Below are positions 8,945 through 17,892 of a stretch of DNA of 64,000 nt, one piece after another; within the stretch, counting starts at the first letter, position 1, and each line of letters starts with the position of its first letter. The position numbers were made by a program, and so were the translations under genes. Under the pieces are notes generated by a model. It made no database searches, was not told the origin of the DNA, and saw only the letters and a program-made list of their open reading frames with translations. The stretch is from the NCBI RefSeq assembly GCF_002803065.1, contig NZ_NNBL01000021.1, positions 1-64,000 of the forward strand. The letters are read 5' to 3'. This stretch comes from Streptomyces sp. CB01635 (GTDB lineage: Bacteria > Actinomycetota > Actinomycetes > Streptomycetales > Streptomycetaceae).

Positions 8945-10630
8945 ATGACTGAGTATGGCCGGGGCCCGGGCTCCGAACCGTGGCACCCCGAGGACCCGTT
9001 GTACGGGGACCAGGGGTGGGGGCAGCAGGCCGCCGACGGCCAGCCTGTCTACGGCGGCCAGGGGCAGTACCACCCTCAGCAGCCGCAACAGCATCCTCAG
9101 GCCCAGCAGCCGCAGCAGTACGGCGGCGAGTGGGGCACCGGTCAGCACGACCAGTACGGCCAGCAGCAGTACGGGGGCGGCCAGCAGTACGGCGGTCAGC
9201 AGCAGGGTGGCGGTCAGCAGTACGGCGGTCAGCAGCAGGGTGGCGGCTGGGACACCGGTCAGCACGGCCATGTCCCGTACAACGCCGACCCGGTGGATCC
9301 GTACGGCGGTCAGCAGCAGCCTGTCGCGTACGGCGGTGAGCAGCCGGATCTCTACGGCACCCCCGACGCGTACCCGCCGCCGGAGCCGCCCGGCCGGCGC
9401 GGGTCCGCCGCGGAGCCGGAGACGAACTGGGACCCGGGCCCCGACCAGGGTGAGCACGCGTTCTTCGCCGGTGGCGGCGATGACGACGGCGACGACTACG
9501 ACGACCCGAGTGACCGGGGCAGCCGCCGCGGCCGCGGCGGCAAGAAGCCGAAGAAGCGGCGCAGCGGATGCGCCTGCCTGGTCCTCACCGTGATCTTCGC
9601 GGGCGGCGTCGGCGGTGTCGGCTATTTCGGCTATCAGTTCTATCAGGACCGTTTCGGATCGGCGCCGGATTATGCGGGGTCCGGAAACGGCGAACCCGTT
9701 TCCGTGGACATTCCCAAGGGTGCGGGCGGCTATGTCATCGGCCAGCGTCTGAAGGACGCGGGCGTCATCAAGAGCGTGGACGCCTTCGTTTCGGCGCAGG
9801 AGCAGAATCCACGGGGCAAGTCCATTCAGGACGGCGGATATAACCTCGAGAAGGAAATGTCGGCCGAAAGTGCGCTCGAGATGATGCTCAGCCCGAGCAG
9901 CCGGAACAACCTGATCATTGCCGAGGGCCGCCGCAACGTGTGGGTCTACGAGCAGGTCGACGAGCGGCTCGGCATCGCGAAGGGCACGACGCAAAAGGTC
10001 GCGCAGAAGGACTACAAGAAGCTCGGTCTGCCCTCCTGGGCCATGAACGAGCCGAATGTGAAGGACCCTCTGGAAGGGTTCCTCTATCCGTCCAGCTACG
10101 GCGTCGCCAAGGGCGAAAACCCTGAGACGGTCCTGAAGCAGATGGTGTCGCGGGCGACCGAGACGTACGAGGACTACGGCGTCGAGAAGAAGGCCAAGAG
10201 CCTTGGCCTCGACAGCCCGTGGCAGCTGATCACGGTGGCGAGTCTCGCGCAGGCCGAGGGTACGAGCCACGACGACTTCCGCAAAATGGCAGAGGTCGTC
10301 TACAACCGTCTCAAGCCCGGCAACGTTCAGACGAACGGAATGCTGGAGTTCGACTCCACGTACAACTACGTCAAGAACCAGAGCAAGATCGACCTGAGCC
10401 TCACCGCGCTGCGCAAGTACGACAACCGCTACAACACGTACTACTACAAGGGCCTGCCGCCCGGGCCGATCGGAAACCCGGGTGAGGAAGCTCTGAAGGG
10501 CGCCGTCGACCCGACCAGCGACGGTTGGTACTACTTCATCTCGATGGACGGCAAGACCAGCGAGTTCACCAAGACGAACGCGGAACACCAGAAGCTGGTC
10601 GACAAGTGGAACGCGTCGAGGAAGAACTGA
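8945..10630 (+). CDS. mltG: Endolytic murein transglycosylase MltG
   Basis: 561 residues. The first ~200 residues are an extended Gln/Gly/Tyr-rich cytoplasmic region with an 11-residue tandem repeat, then an acidic stretch and a basic patch (GGKKPKKRR). One transmembrane helix (about 210-230) leads to an extracellular YceG/MltG domain. The catalytic glutamate motif is ASLAQAEG (E438), followed by VVYNRLKPG. MltG cleaves nascent glycan strands at the outer membrane face and sets strand length. Its N-terminal tail is far longer than in E. coli but such tails are usual in streptomycetes. The stop overlaps aroE (TGATG). Confidence 0.93.
   Translation: MTEYGRGPGSEPWHPEDPLYGDQGWGQQAADGQPVYGGQGQYHPQQPQQHPQAQQPQQYGGEWGTGQHDQYGQQQYGGGQQYGGQQQGGGQQYGGQQQGGGWDTGQHGHVPYNADPVDPYGGQQQPVAYGGEQPDLYGTPDAYPPPEPPGRRGSAAEPETNWDPGPDQGEHAFFAGGGDDDGDDYDDPSDRGSRRGRGGKKPKKRRSGCACLVLTVIFAGGVGGVGYFGYQFYQDRFGSAPDYAGSGNGEPVSVDIPKGAGGYVIGQRLKDAGVIKSVDAFVSAQEQNPRGKSIQDGGYNLEKEMSAESALEMMLSPSSRNNLIIAEGRRNVWVYEQVDERLGIAKGTTQKVAQKDYKKLGLPSWAMNEPNVKDPLEGFLYPSSYGVAKGENPETVLKQMVSRATETYEDYGVEKKAKSLGLDSPWQLITVASLAQAEGTSHDDFRKMAEVVYNRLKPGNVQTNGMLEFDSTYNYVKNQSKIDLSLTALRKYDNRYNTYYYKGLPPGPIGNPGEEALKGAVDPTSDGWYYFISMDGKTSEFTKTNAEHQKLVDKWNASRKN
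9182..9247 (+). repeat. 33-bp in-frame tandem repeat in mltG
   Basis: A 33-bp unit encoding QQYGGQQQGGG occurs at 9182-9214 and again, nearly identically, at 9215-9247, within a longer run of degenerate QQYGG codons (about 9160-9350). Such a repeat can change copy number by slippage without shifting frame. Confidence 0.85.
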
Positions 10631-11454
10631 TGCCGGCAATCAGAAGGGCGGCCGTACTCGGGTCGCCCATCGCCCACTCCCTTTCCCCGGTGCTGCACCG
10701 CGCCGCCTACGAGGAATTGGGCCTGACGGACTGGTCCTACGACCGCTTCGAGGTCGACGAGGTGGCCCTGCCCGACTTCCTGGCCGGGCTCGGGCCCGAG
10801 TGGGCGGGCCTCTCGCTGACCATGCCGCTGAAGCGCGCCGTGATCCCGCTGCTCGACACGATCAGTGACACGGCCGCCTCCGTCGAGGCCGTCAACACCG
10901 TCGTCCTCACCGAGGACGGGCACAAGGTCGGCGACAACACCGACATCCCCGGCATGGTCGCCGCCCTCGCCGAGCGCGGCATCGACAAGGTCGAGTCCGC
11001 CGCGATCCTGGGCGCGGGCGCCACCGCCTCCTCCGCGCTCGCCGCCCTGTCGCGGATCTGCGCCGGCGAGATCGTCGCGTACGTACGCAGCGACGCCCGC
11101 GCCGCCGAGATGCGGGAGTGGGGCGAGCGGCTCGACGTGGACGTGAAGATCGGGAAGTGGTCGGACGCGATGCGTGCCTTCACCGCGCCGCTGGTCGTCG
11201 CCACGACGCCCGCCGGAACCACGGACGCCCTCGCCGCCGACATCCCCGAGCGGCCCGGCACCCTCTTCGACGTCGTCTACGACCCCTGGCCGACACAGCT
11301 CGCGGCCCGCTGGTCCGGGTACGGCGGAGCGGTCGTCAGCGGGCTCGACCTGCTGGTGCACCAGGCCGTCCTCCAGGTCGAGCAGATGACGGGGCGCGCC
11401 TCGGCGCCGCTCGGTGCGATGCGCCGGGCGGGGGAGCGGGCGCTCGCCGGCTGA
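10630..11454 (+). CDS. aroE: Shikimate dehydrogenase
   Basis: 274 residues; reduces 3-dehydroshikimate to shikimate with NADPH. The shikimate-binding SLSP motif (residues 17-20), catalytic Lys 68 in LTMPLKRA and Asp 105 in GDNTDIPG are all present, as is the nucleotide-binding GAGATA (128-133). The C-terminal GLDLLVHQAVLQ is typical. The ATG at 10630 overlaps the mltG stop, so it is co-translated with mltG. The other aromatic genes aroC-aroK-aroB follow after a 144-nt gap. Confidence 0.95.
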   Translation: MPAIRRAAVLGSPIAHSLSPVLHRAAYEELGLTDWSYDRFEVDEVALPDFLAGLGPEWAGLSLTMPLKRAVIPLLDTISDTAASVEAVNTVVLTEDGHKVGDNTDIPGMVAALAERGIDKVESAAILGAGATASSALAALSRICAGEIVAYVRSDARAAEMREWGERLDVDVKIGKWSDAMRAFTAPLVVATTPAGTTDALAADIPERPGTLFDVVYDPWPTQLAARWSGYGGAVVSGLDLLVHQAVLQVEQMTGRASAPLGAMRRAGERALAG

Positions 11455-11598
11455 CCCGGACCGTGTCCGTCCTGGCGTCCGTCTGATGGACCGGGGGCCG
11501 GGTCGGGTGCGCGGACGTGGGAGGATCGGGGGTGGCGGGCCAGGGCCGCGCACCCGGCCGCGCCATCGCAGTTCGAGGCGCGAGCAAGAGGAGCACCG

Positions 11599-12783
11599 TT
11601 GAGCAGGTTGCGCTGGCTGACCGCTGGGGAGTCCCACGGACCCGCACTTGTCGCGACGCTGGAGGGACTTCCCGCCGGCGTGCCGATCACCACGGAGATG
11701 GTGGCGGACCACCTGGCCCGGCGGCGGCTCGGCTATGGACGCGGCGCGCGGATGAAGTTCGAGCGCGACGAGGTGACCTTCCTCGGCGGCGTGCGCCACG
11801 GCCTGACCATGGGTTCGCCGGTCGCGGTCATGGTGGGCAACACCGAGTGGCCCAAGTGGGAGCAGGTCATGTCGGCCGACCCGGTCGACCCCGAGATCCT
11901 CGCCGATCTGGCGCGCAACGCGCCGCTGACCCGGCCCCGCCCGGGTCACGCCGACCTCGCCGGCATGCAGAAGTACGGCTTCGACGAGGCCCGGCCGATC
12001 CTGGAGCGGGCCTCTGCCCGTGAGACGGCGGCCCGCGTCGCGCTCGGCGCCATCGCCCGCTCCTACCTCAAGGAGACGGCCGGCATCGAGATCGTCAGCC
12101 ACGTCACCGAGCTGGCGAGCGCCAAGGCGCCCTACGGCGTCTACCCGACCCCGGCCGATGTCGACAAGCTCGACGCCGACCCGGTGCGCTGCCTGGACGC
12201 GGATGCGTCGAAGGCGATGGTCGCGGAGATCGACCAGGCCCACAAGGACGGCGACACCCTCGGTGGCGTCGTCGAGGTCCTCGCCTACGGCGTGCCGGTG
12301 GGCCTCGGCTCGCACGTGCACTGGGACCGGCGTCTGGACGCCCGCCTCGCGGCGGCCCTCATGGGTATCCAGGCCATCAAGGGCGTCGAGGTCGGCGACG
12401 GCTTCGAGCTCGCCCGCGTGCCCGGCTCGAAGGCGCACGACGAGATCGTGACGACGGCCGACGGCATCAAGCGCACGTCGGGCCGCTCCGGCGGCACCGA
12501 GGGTGGCCTCACCACCGGTGAACTGCTGCGTGTGCGCGCCGCGATGAAGCCGATCGCGACGGTCCCGCGCGCGCTCGCCACCATCGACGTGGCGACCGGC
12601 GAGGCCGCGAAGGCCCACCACCAGCGCTCCGACGTGTGCGCGGTCCCGGCCGCCGGCATCGTCGCCGAGGCCATGGTCGCGCTCGTGCTCGCCGACGCCG
12701 TCGCGGAGAAGTTCGGCGGCGACAGCGTCCCCGAGACCCGGCGCAACGTGCAGTCGTACCTCGACCACCTCCAGATCCGGTGA
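11599..12783 (+). CDS. aroC: Chorismate synthase
   Basis: 394 residues; converts 5-enolpyruvylshikimate-3-phosphate to chorismate using reduced FMN. Family signatures are at the start (RWLTAGESHGPALVATLEGLP), middle (RPGHADLAGMQKYGF, ASARETAARVALG) and end (RSDVCAVPAAGIVAEAMVALVL). A TTG start is used, preceded by a GAGG-containing AAGAGGAGCACCG ribosome-binding region. The stop overlaps the GTG of aroK. Confidence 0.97.
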   Translation: MSRLRWLTAGESHGPALVATLEGLPAGVPITTEMVADHLARRRLGYGRGARMKFERDEVTFLGGVRHGLTMGSPVAVMVGNTEWPKWEQVMSADPVDPEILADLARNAPLTRPRPGHADLAGMQKYGFDEARPILERASARETAARVALGAIARSYLKETAGIEIVSHVTELASAKAPYGVYPTPADVDKLDADPVRCLDADASKAMVAEIDQAHKDGDTLGGVVEVLAYGVPVGLGSHVHWDRRLDARLAAALMGIQAIKGVEVGDGFELARVPGSKAHDEIVTTADGIKRTSGRSGGTEGGLTTGELLRVRAAMKPIATVPRALATIDVATGEAAKAHHQRSDVCAVPAAGIVAEAMVALVLADAVAEKFGGDSVPETRRNVQSYLDHLQIR

Positions 12784-13295
12784 CCGGCCCGCTGGTCGTA
12801 CTCGTCGGCCCGATGGGCGTCGGCAAGTCCACGGTGGGGGAGCTGCTCGCCGAGTGGCTCGGCTGCCCCTACCGGGACACCGACGCGGACATCGTGGCCG
12901 CCCAGGGCCGCACCGTCGCGGACATCTTCGTGGACGAGGGCGAGCCCCACTTCCGCGCACTCGAACGGCAGGCCGTGCGCGAGGCCGTCGCCGGGCACAC
13001 CGGTGTGCTCGCGCTCGGCGGCGGAGCGATCCTCGACGAGTCGACGCGCGCGCTGCTGGCCCCGCTCCCCGTCGTCTATCTGTCGATGGACGTCGAGGAG
13101 GCGGTCAAGCGGACCGGTCTCAACACCGCCCGTCCGCTGCTCGCCGTCAACCCGCGCCGCCAGTGGCGCGAGCTGATGGAGGCCCGCCGCCACCTGTACA
13201 CCGAAGTCGCCCGCGTCGTCGTACCCACCGACGACCGCACCCCCGAAGAGGTCGCCCGCGCGGTCCTCGACGCCCTGGAGTTGAAGAAGGCATGA
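12780..13295 (+). CDS. aroK: Shikimate kinase
   Basis: 171 residues; phosphorylates shikimate at O-3. Walker A is GPMGVGKST (residues 10-18). The shikimate-binding DTDADI and the GGGAILDEST loop follow, and the LID region has RPLLAV. The GTG start overlaps the aroC stop (GTGA), and its own stop overlaps the aroB start (ATGA), so aroC-aroK-aroB are translationally coupled. Confidence 0.96.
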   Translation: MTGPLVVLVGPMGVGKSTVGELLAEWLGCPYRDTDADIVAAQGRTVADIFVDEGEPHFRALERQAVREAVAGHTGVLALGGGAILDESTRALLAPLPVVYLSMDVEEAVKRTGLNTARPLLAVNPRRQWRELMEARRHLYTEVARVVVPTDDRTPEEVARAVLDALELKKA

Positions 13296-14386
13296 CCGAG
13301 CAGCAGGTGACCCGGATCCAGGTCGGCGGCACAGCCGGTACCGACCCGTACGAGGTCCTCGTCGGACGTCAGCTCCTCGGCGAACTCGGCGGCCTGATCG
13401 GCGACTCCGCCCAGCGCGTCGCGATCATCCACCCGGAGGCGCTCGCCGAGACCGGTGAAGCGCTGCGCGGCGACCTCGCCGACCAGGGTTTCGAGGTCGT
13501 CGCCATCCAGGTGCCCAACGCCGAGGAGGCCAAGACCGCAGAGGTCGCCGCCTACTGCTGGAAGGCGCTCGGCCAGTCCGGCTTCACCCGCACCGACGTC
13601 ATCGTCGGCGTGGGCGGCGGCGCCACCACGGACCTCGCCGGGTTCGTGGCCGCGACGTGGCTGCGCGGGGTGCGCTGGATCGCCGTGCCGACCACCGTGC
13701 TCGGCATGGTGGACGCGGCCGTCGGCGGCAAGACCGGGATCAACACCGCCGAGGGCAAGAACCTCGTGGGGTCCTTCCACCCGCCGGCCGGCGTGCTCTG
13801 CGACCTCGCGGCCCTCGACTCGCTGCCGGTCAACGACTTCGTGTCCGGGCTCGCGGAGATCATCAAGGCCGGCTTCATCGCCGACCCGGCGATCCTCGAC
13901 CTGATCGAGTCCGACCCCGAGGCGGCGCGCTCCCCGCAGGGCCCGCACACCGCCGAGCTCATCGAGCGCTCCATCAAGGTCAAGGCCGAGGTCGTCTCCG
14001 GCGACCTCAAGGAGTCGGGCCTGCGCGAGATCCTCAACTACGGGCACACCCTCGCGCACGCCATCGAGAAGAACGAGCGGTACAAGTGGCGGCACGGCGC
14101 CGCCGTTTCCGTCGGCATGCACTTCGCCGCCGAACTCGGCCGTCTCGCCGGACGCCTGGACGACGCGACCGCCGACCGGCACCGCACCGTCCTCGAGTCC
14201 GTCGGGCTGCCCCTGAGCTACCGCTACGACCAGTGGCCCAAGCTCCTGGAGAACATGAAGGTCGACAAGAAGTCCCGCGGCAACCTGCTGCGGTTCATCG
14301 TCCTCGACGGCCTCGCCAAGCCGACGGTCCTCGAAGGGCCCGACCCGGCCGTGCTCCTGGCGGCGTACGGCGAAGTGGCCGAATAG
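13292..14386 (+). CDS. aroB: 3-Dehydroquinate synthase
   Basis: 364 residues; NAD+- and metal-dependent conversion of DAHP to 3-dehydroquinate. Signatures: GVGGGATTDLAGFVAATW, PTTVLGMVDAAVGGKTGINT and the metal-binding LREILNYGHTLAHAIE. The ATG overlaps the aroK stop by four bases. No dehydroquinase (aroQ) follows here, so that step must be encoded elsewhere. Confidence 0.97.
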   Translation: MTEQQVTRIQVGGTAGTDPYEVLVGRQLLGELGGLIGDSAQRVAIIHPEALAETGEALRGDLADQGFEVVAIQVPNAEEAKTAEVAAYCWKALGQSGFTRTDVIVGVGGGATTDLAGFVAATWLRGVRWIAVPTTVLGMVDAAVGGKTGINTAEGKNLVGSFHPPAGVLCDLAALDSLPVNDFVSGLAEIIKAGFIADPAILDLIESDPEAARSPQGPHTAELIERSIKVKAEVVSGDLKESGLREILNYGHTLAHAIEKNERYKWRHGAAVSVGMHFAAELGRLAGRLDDATADRHRTVLESVGLPLSYRYDQWPKLLENMKVDKKSRGNLLRFIVLDGLAKPTVLEGPDPAVLLAAYGEVAE

Positions 14387-14412
14387 CTCCCGTCTTCGGG
14401 CACTTCGCGACC

Positions 14413-14444
14413 TCCCCGGCCGTTCACACAACGGCGGCCGGGGA
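14413..14444 (+). terminator. Hairpin after aroB
   Basis: TCCCCGGCC (14413-14421) pairs with GGCCGGGGA (14436-14444), with a further GTT/AAC in the loop. There is no U tract, as is usual for streptomycete terminators. Confidence 0.6.
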
Positions 14445-14509
14445 AGGTACCGTTCGGTAGCGCCTTGTTCGCCGGCGCCAGTTGCCTGTACGAGACGGAG
14501 TCGCACCGG

Positions 14510-15457
14510 ATGCAGCACGGAGTGGGTTCGCCGCTGCCGCCGCCCCCTCAGCAGGGGCACGGACCGGCCGCCGGCTGGTCCCAGGCCGGGCATCACCCGG
14601 GCCCCGGACCGGCGGGTCCGCCACCGCCTGCACCCGGCTTCGTCGGCCCACCGGGCCCCTCGGGCCCGGCACCGCACGCCCCGGCGCCCGCCCCGCACCA
14701 ACCCGCGCCGCACCCCCAGGCTCCGCACACCCAGCCGCCGCAGAGCCAGCCCCCGCAACCGGGCGTCGTCCCTCAGCACGCCCCCCAGCAGTCCCCGCAG
14801 CCCCCTTCACGGGACACCACGGGCCATGTGCAGCTCCCGCCCGGCGGCCCCGTCGCGATGCCGAGCCCGCCGCCCGCCGCGGGCACCGCCGACGCCACCG
14901 CCACGACGCTCGCCGTCCTGCTCATCGGCCCCGCCGGCGCGGGCAAGACGAGCGTCGCCAAGTACTGGGCGGACCAGCGCCGCGTCCCCACGGCTCACAT
15001 CAGCCTCGACGACGTACGCGAGTGGGTGCGCTCCGGATTCGCCGACCCGCAGTCGGGGTGGAACGACCACTCCGAGGCCCAGTACCGCCTCGCCCGCCGC
15101 ACCTGTGGCTTCGCCGCGCGCAACTTCCTGGCCAACGGCATCTCCTGCATCCTCGACGACGCCGTCTTCCCGGACCGTCCGGTCGTGGGCCTCGGCGGCT
15201 GGAAGCGGCACGTGGGCCCCGGCCTGCTGCCCGTGGTGCTGCTCCCGGGCCTGGAGATCGTCCTCGAGCGCAACGCGGAGCGCAGCGGGAACCGCCGTCT
15301 CACGGACGAGGAAGTCGCCCGCATCCACGGCCGCATGGCCGGCTGGTACGGCTCGGGTCTGCCCATCATCGACAACTCCCAGATGGACGTGCCCACCACG
15401 GCCCGCGTCCTCGACGACGTCCTCGCGCGCTCGATCGCGAGCCCGCCCCAGTGGTAG
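14510..15457 (+). CDS. P-loop ATP-binding protein with proline/glutamine-rich N-terminus
   Basis: 315 residues. The first ~125 residues are low-complexity Pro/Gly/Gln/His sequence. A kinase-like P-loop domain follows: Walker A GPAGAGKTS (residues 140-148), then HISLDDVREWVRSGF and ILDDAVFPDRP. This resembles the AAA_33/zeta-toxin type nucleotide-binding fold, whose members often phosphorylate small molecules. The substrate is unknown. The ATG at 14510 has a GGAG 9 nt upstream; an upstream in-frame TTG at 14465 has none. It sits between aroB and an M24 peptidase homologue. Confidence 0.8.
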   Translation: MQHGVGSPLPPPPQQGHGPAAGWSQAGHHPGPGPAGPPPPAPGFVGPPGPSGPAPHAPAPAPHQPAPHPQAPHTQPPQSQPPQPGVVPQHAPQQSPQPPSRDTTGHVQLPPGGPVAMPSPPPAAGTADATATTLAVLLIGPAGAGKTSVAKYWADQRRVPTAHISLDDVREWVRSGFADPQSGWNDHSEAQYRLARRTCGFAARNFLANGISCILDDAVFPDRPVVGLGGWKRHVGPGLLPVVLLPGLEIVLERNAERSGNRRLTDEEVARIHGRMAGWYGSGLPIIDNSQMDVPTTARVLDDVLARSIASPPQW

Positions 15458-15550
15458 CGGGCCGCGCAGAGCGCCCTGGAGGGGCCACCTCGCCGCCCGT
15501 CCGGACGCGCTGGCCGGGCCGCGCACCTCTGTCACTCGTACGCTCGATTC

Positions 15551-16669
15551 ATGTCAGAGGTGTACGCGGCCCGTAGGGACCGGCTGAGGGAGCGCGCTGC
15601 GGCGGGCGGCAGTGCCGCCGCCCTTGTCTCGCGCCCCGCCAACGTTCGCTATCTCGCGGGTGCGGCGCCCCATGGTGCCGTACTTCTGCTGGGTAAGGGC
15701 CCCGGCGCCGAAGGCGACGTCCTGATGTGCCGGGTGCCCCCCAGCGACCAGCCTGCCGACGGGCGGCCCGACGAGTCGCTGCGGATCCAGGTGCTCGATG
15801 CGCCCGGCGGAGACCCCGCCGTCGCCGCCGCCGACGTCGCGCTGACCCTCGGGGCGGATTCGCTCGCCGTCGAGGAGCACCATCTGACCGTGGCCAGGCA
15901 CCGGGCGCTCGGCTCCGTGGCGCCACGGCTGCGCCTCGGCGACCTGGGCAGCGCCGTGGAGCAGCTGCGGCTCGTCAAGGACGAGGACGAGATCTCCTGT
16001 CTGCGCATCGCTGCCGAGATCGCCGACCAGGCCCTCGGTGAACTGCTCGAATCGATCCTCGTCGGCCGCACCGAACGCCACCTCGCCCTGGAGCTGGAGC
16101 GCCGTCTCGTCGACCACGGCGCCGACGGCCCCGCCTTCCCGACCTCGGTCGGCACCGGGCCGAACTCGGGCCGCGGCGCCCACCGCCCCACCGATCGCCG
16201 CGTGGAGGAGGGCGACTTCCTCTCGGTCTGCCTCGGCGCCGCCTACCGCGGCTACCGTTGCGAGATCGGCCGTACGTTCGTGATCGGCACCTCGCCCGCG
16301 GACTGGCAGATCGACCTGTACGACCTGGTCTTCGCAGCCCAGAGGGCCGGCCGGGAGAGCCTCGCACCCGGCGCCGAGTGCCGCGAGGTGGACCGCGCGG
16401 CACGCCACGTACTGGACTCCGCGGGGTACGCGGACGGCCTCTCACAGCTCACCGGACACGGTGTCGGACTCGAAATCGACGAGGAGCCGCAGTTGGCCCC
16501 CGCGGCCATGGGTAAACTGGACCTTTGTGTGCCGGTCACCGTCGAACCGGGGGTCCACCTCCCGGGCCGGGGCGGTGTCCGGATCGATGACACGCTCGTC
16601 GTGCGCCCCGAGGCGGACGGCGGACCCGAGCTACTCACCATTACGACCAAGGAGCTGCTCGCGCTGTAA
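15551..16669 (+). CDS. M24-family peptidase homologue (Xaa-Pro dipeptidase-like) with altered metal ligands
   Basis: 372 residues with the creatinase-like N-terminal domain (ALVSRPANVRYLAG) and a C-terminal pita-bread domain. In prolidase-type enzymes the five metal ligands are D, D, H, E, E. Aligning by spacing gives C227, E238, H303, E332 and D346 here: the two Asp are Cys and Glu and the last Glu is Asp, while the 11-, 29- and 14-residue spacings are kept. It is therefore either an enzyme with unusual metal binding or a non-catalytic homologue. TACGCT lies 6 nt upstream of the ATG, suggesting a leaderless transcript. It lies immediately upstream of efp. Confidence 0.85.
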   Translation: MSEVYAARRDRLRERAAAGGSAAALVSRPANVRYLAGAAPHGAVLLLGKGPGAEGDVLMCRVPPSDQPADGRPDESLRIQVLDAPGGDPAVAAADVALTLGADSLAVEEHHLTVARHRALGSVAPRLRLGDLGSAVEQLRLVKDEDEISCLRIAAEIADQALGELLESILVGRTERHLALELERRLVDHGADGPAFPTSVGTGPNSGRGAHRPTDRRVEEGDFLSVCLGAAYRGYRCEIGRTFVIGTSPADWQIDLYDLVFAAQRAGRESLAPGAECREVDRAARHVLDSAGYADGLSQLTGHGVGLEIDEEPQLAPAAMGKLDLCVPVTVEPGVHLPGRGGVRIDDTLVVRPEADGGPELLTITTKELLAL

Positions 16670-16719
16670 GGCGCGCGCGCCCGGGGTCGTCCATCGTCAG
16701 TCCAGGAGATTCCGCAACC

Positions 16720-17286
16720 GTGGCTTCCACGAACGACCTCAAGAACGGCCTGGTGCTCAAGCTCGACGGGGGCCAGCTCTGGTCCGTCGTCGAGTTCCAG
16801 CACGTCAAGCCCGGCAAGGGCCCTGCCTTTGTGCGCACCAAGCTCAAGAACGTGCTCTCCGGGAAGGTCGTCGACAAGACCTTCAACGCCGGCGTCAAGG
16901 TCGAGACGGCCACGATCGACAAGCGCGACATGCAGTTCTCGTACATGGACGGCGAGTACTTCGTCTTCATGGACATGCAGACGTACGACCAGCTCATGGT
17001 CGACCGCAAGTCTGTCGGTGACGCCGCCAACTTCCTGATCGAGGGCTTCAACGCCTCGGTCGCGCAGCACGAGGGCGAGGTGCTCTTCGTCGAGCTGCCG
17101 GCCGCCGTCGAGCTCGTCGTCCAGGAGACCGAGCCGGGCGTCCAGGGCGACCGCTCCACCGGTGGCACCAAGCCCGCCACGCTGGAGACCGGCCACCAGA
17201 TCCAGGTGCCGCTCTTCATCACGACCGGCGAGAAGATCAAGGTCGACACCCGCACGAGCGACTACCTCGGCCGGGTGAACAGCTAA
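16720..17286 (+). CDS. efp: Elongation factor P
   Basis: 188 residues with the three OB-like domains of EF-P, which rescues ribosomes stalled at polyproline. The tip loop reads HVKPGKGPAFVR: Lys 33 is flanked symmetrically as P31-G32-K33-G34-P35. This PGKGP form is the actinobacterial type reported to work with an unmodified lysine. The GTG start is preceded by CAGGAG. nusB follows 2 nt after the stop, so the two are co-transcribed. Confidence 0.97.
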   Translation: MASTNDLKNGLVLKLDGGQLWSVVEFQHVKPGKGPAFVRTKLKNVLSGKVVDKTFNAGVKVETATIDKRDMQFSYMDGEYFVFMDMQTYDQLMVDRKSVGDAANFLIEGFNASVAQHEGEVLFVELPAAVELVVQETEPGVQGDRSTGGTKPATLETGHQIQVPLFITTGEKIKVDTRTSDYLGRVNS

Positions 17287-17288
17287 CC

Positions 17289-17723
17289 GTGGCTGCTCGC
17301 AACACGGCCCGCAAGCGCGCCTTCCAGATCCTTTTCGAGGCAGACCAGCGCGGAGTCGACGTCCAGACGGTCCTCGCGGACTGGATCCGGCACTCCCGGT
17401 CCGACACCCGGCAGCCGCCGGTCAGCGAGTACACGATGGAGCTGGTAGAGGGATACGCGCGCAAGACCGCGCGTATCGACGAGCTCATCTCGCAGTACGC
17501 CGTTGGGTGGACCCTGGACAGGATGCCGGTCGTCGACCGCAACATCCTGCGCCTGGGCGCCTACGAACTCGTCTGGGTCGACGACACTCCGGACGCCGTG
17601 GTGCTCGACGAGGCCGTGCAGCTCGCCAAGGAGTTCTCCACGGACGACTCCCCGGCCTTCGTCAACGGGCTTCTGGGACGCTTCAAGGACCTGAAGCCGA
17701 CGCTGCGCCGCGACGAGGCGTAG
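17289..17723 (+). CDS. nusB: Transcription antitermination factor NusB
   Basis: 144 residues; binds boxA with S10 and supports rRNA antitermination. The N-terminus has AARNTARKRAFQILFEADQRG and the C-terminal half DRMPVVDRNILRLGAYELVW, both NusB signatures. The GTG start lies two bases after the efp stop. A very stable hairpin terminates the operon 18 nt after the stop, facing bldD. Confidence 0.97.
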   Translation: MAARNTARKRAFQILFEADQRGVDVQTVLADWIRHSRSDTRQPPVSEYTMELVEGYARKTARIDELISQYAVGWTLDRMPVVDRNILRLGAYELVWVDDTPDAVVLDEAVQLAKEFSTDDSPAFVNGLLGRFKDLKPTLRRDEA

Positions 17724-17741
17724 CAGACAGGCAGCGACAGT

Positions 17742-17792
17742 CATCAGGCCCGGAGCGGAACACTGAATCAGTGTTCCGCTCCGGGCCTGATG
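17742..17792 (+). terminator. 24-bp perfect hairpin terminating efp-nusB
   Basis: The 24-nt arm 17742-17765 is perfectly complementary to 17769-17792 with a 3-nt AAT loop. It lies just past nusB in the convergent nusB/bldD interval. Confidence 0.9.
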
Positions 17793-17821
17793 CGTTCCTG
17801 GGACGACGGCAGGGCACGGAA

Positions 17822-17868
17822 ACGCCGGAGGGGCGGGCCGCGAAAACGCGGGCCCGCCCCTCCGGCGT
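17822..17868 (-). terminator. Second hairpin in the nusB/bldD interval, terminating bldD
   Basis: An 18-bp stem (17822-17839 with 17851-17868) continues past a single bulged G (17850) into three more pairs and an AAAA loop (17843-17846). It lies 25 nt beyond the bldD stop. Each convergent gene therefore has its own hairpin. Confidence 0.85.
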
Positions 17869-17892
17869 GACGTTTCTGCCAGCTTCTGTTCG

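Noticed and set aside
14465..14509. TTG start for the Pro-rich ATP-binding protein
   Set aside because: No ribosome-binding site; the ATG at 14510 has a GGAG at proper distance.
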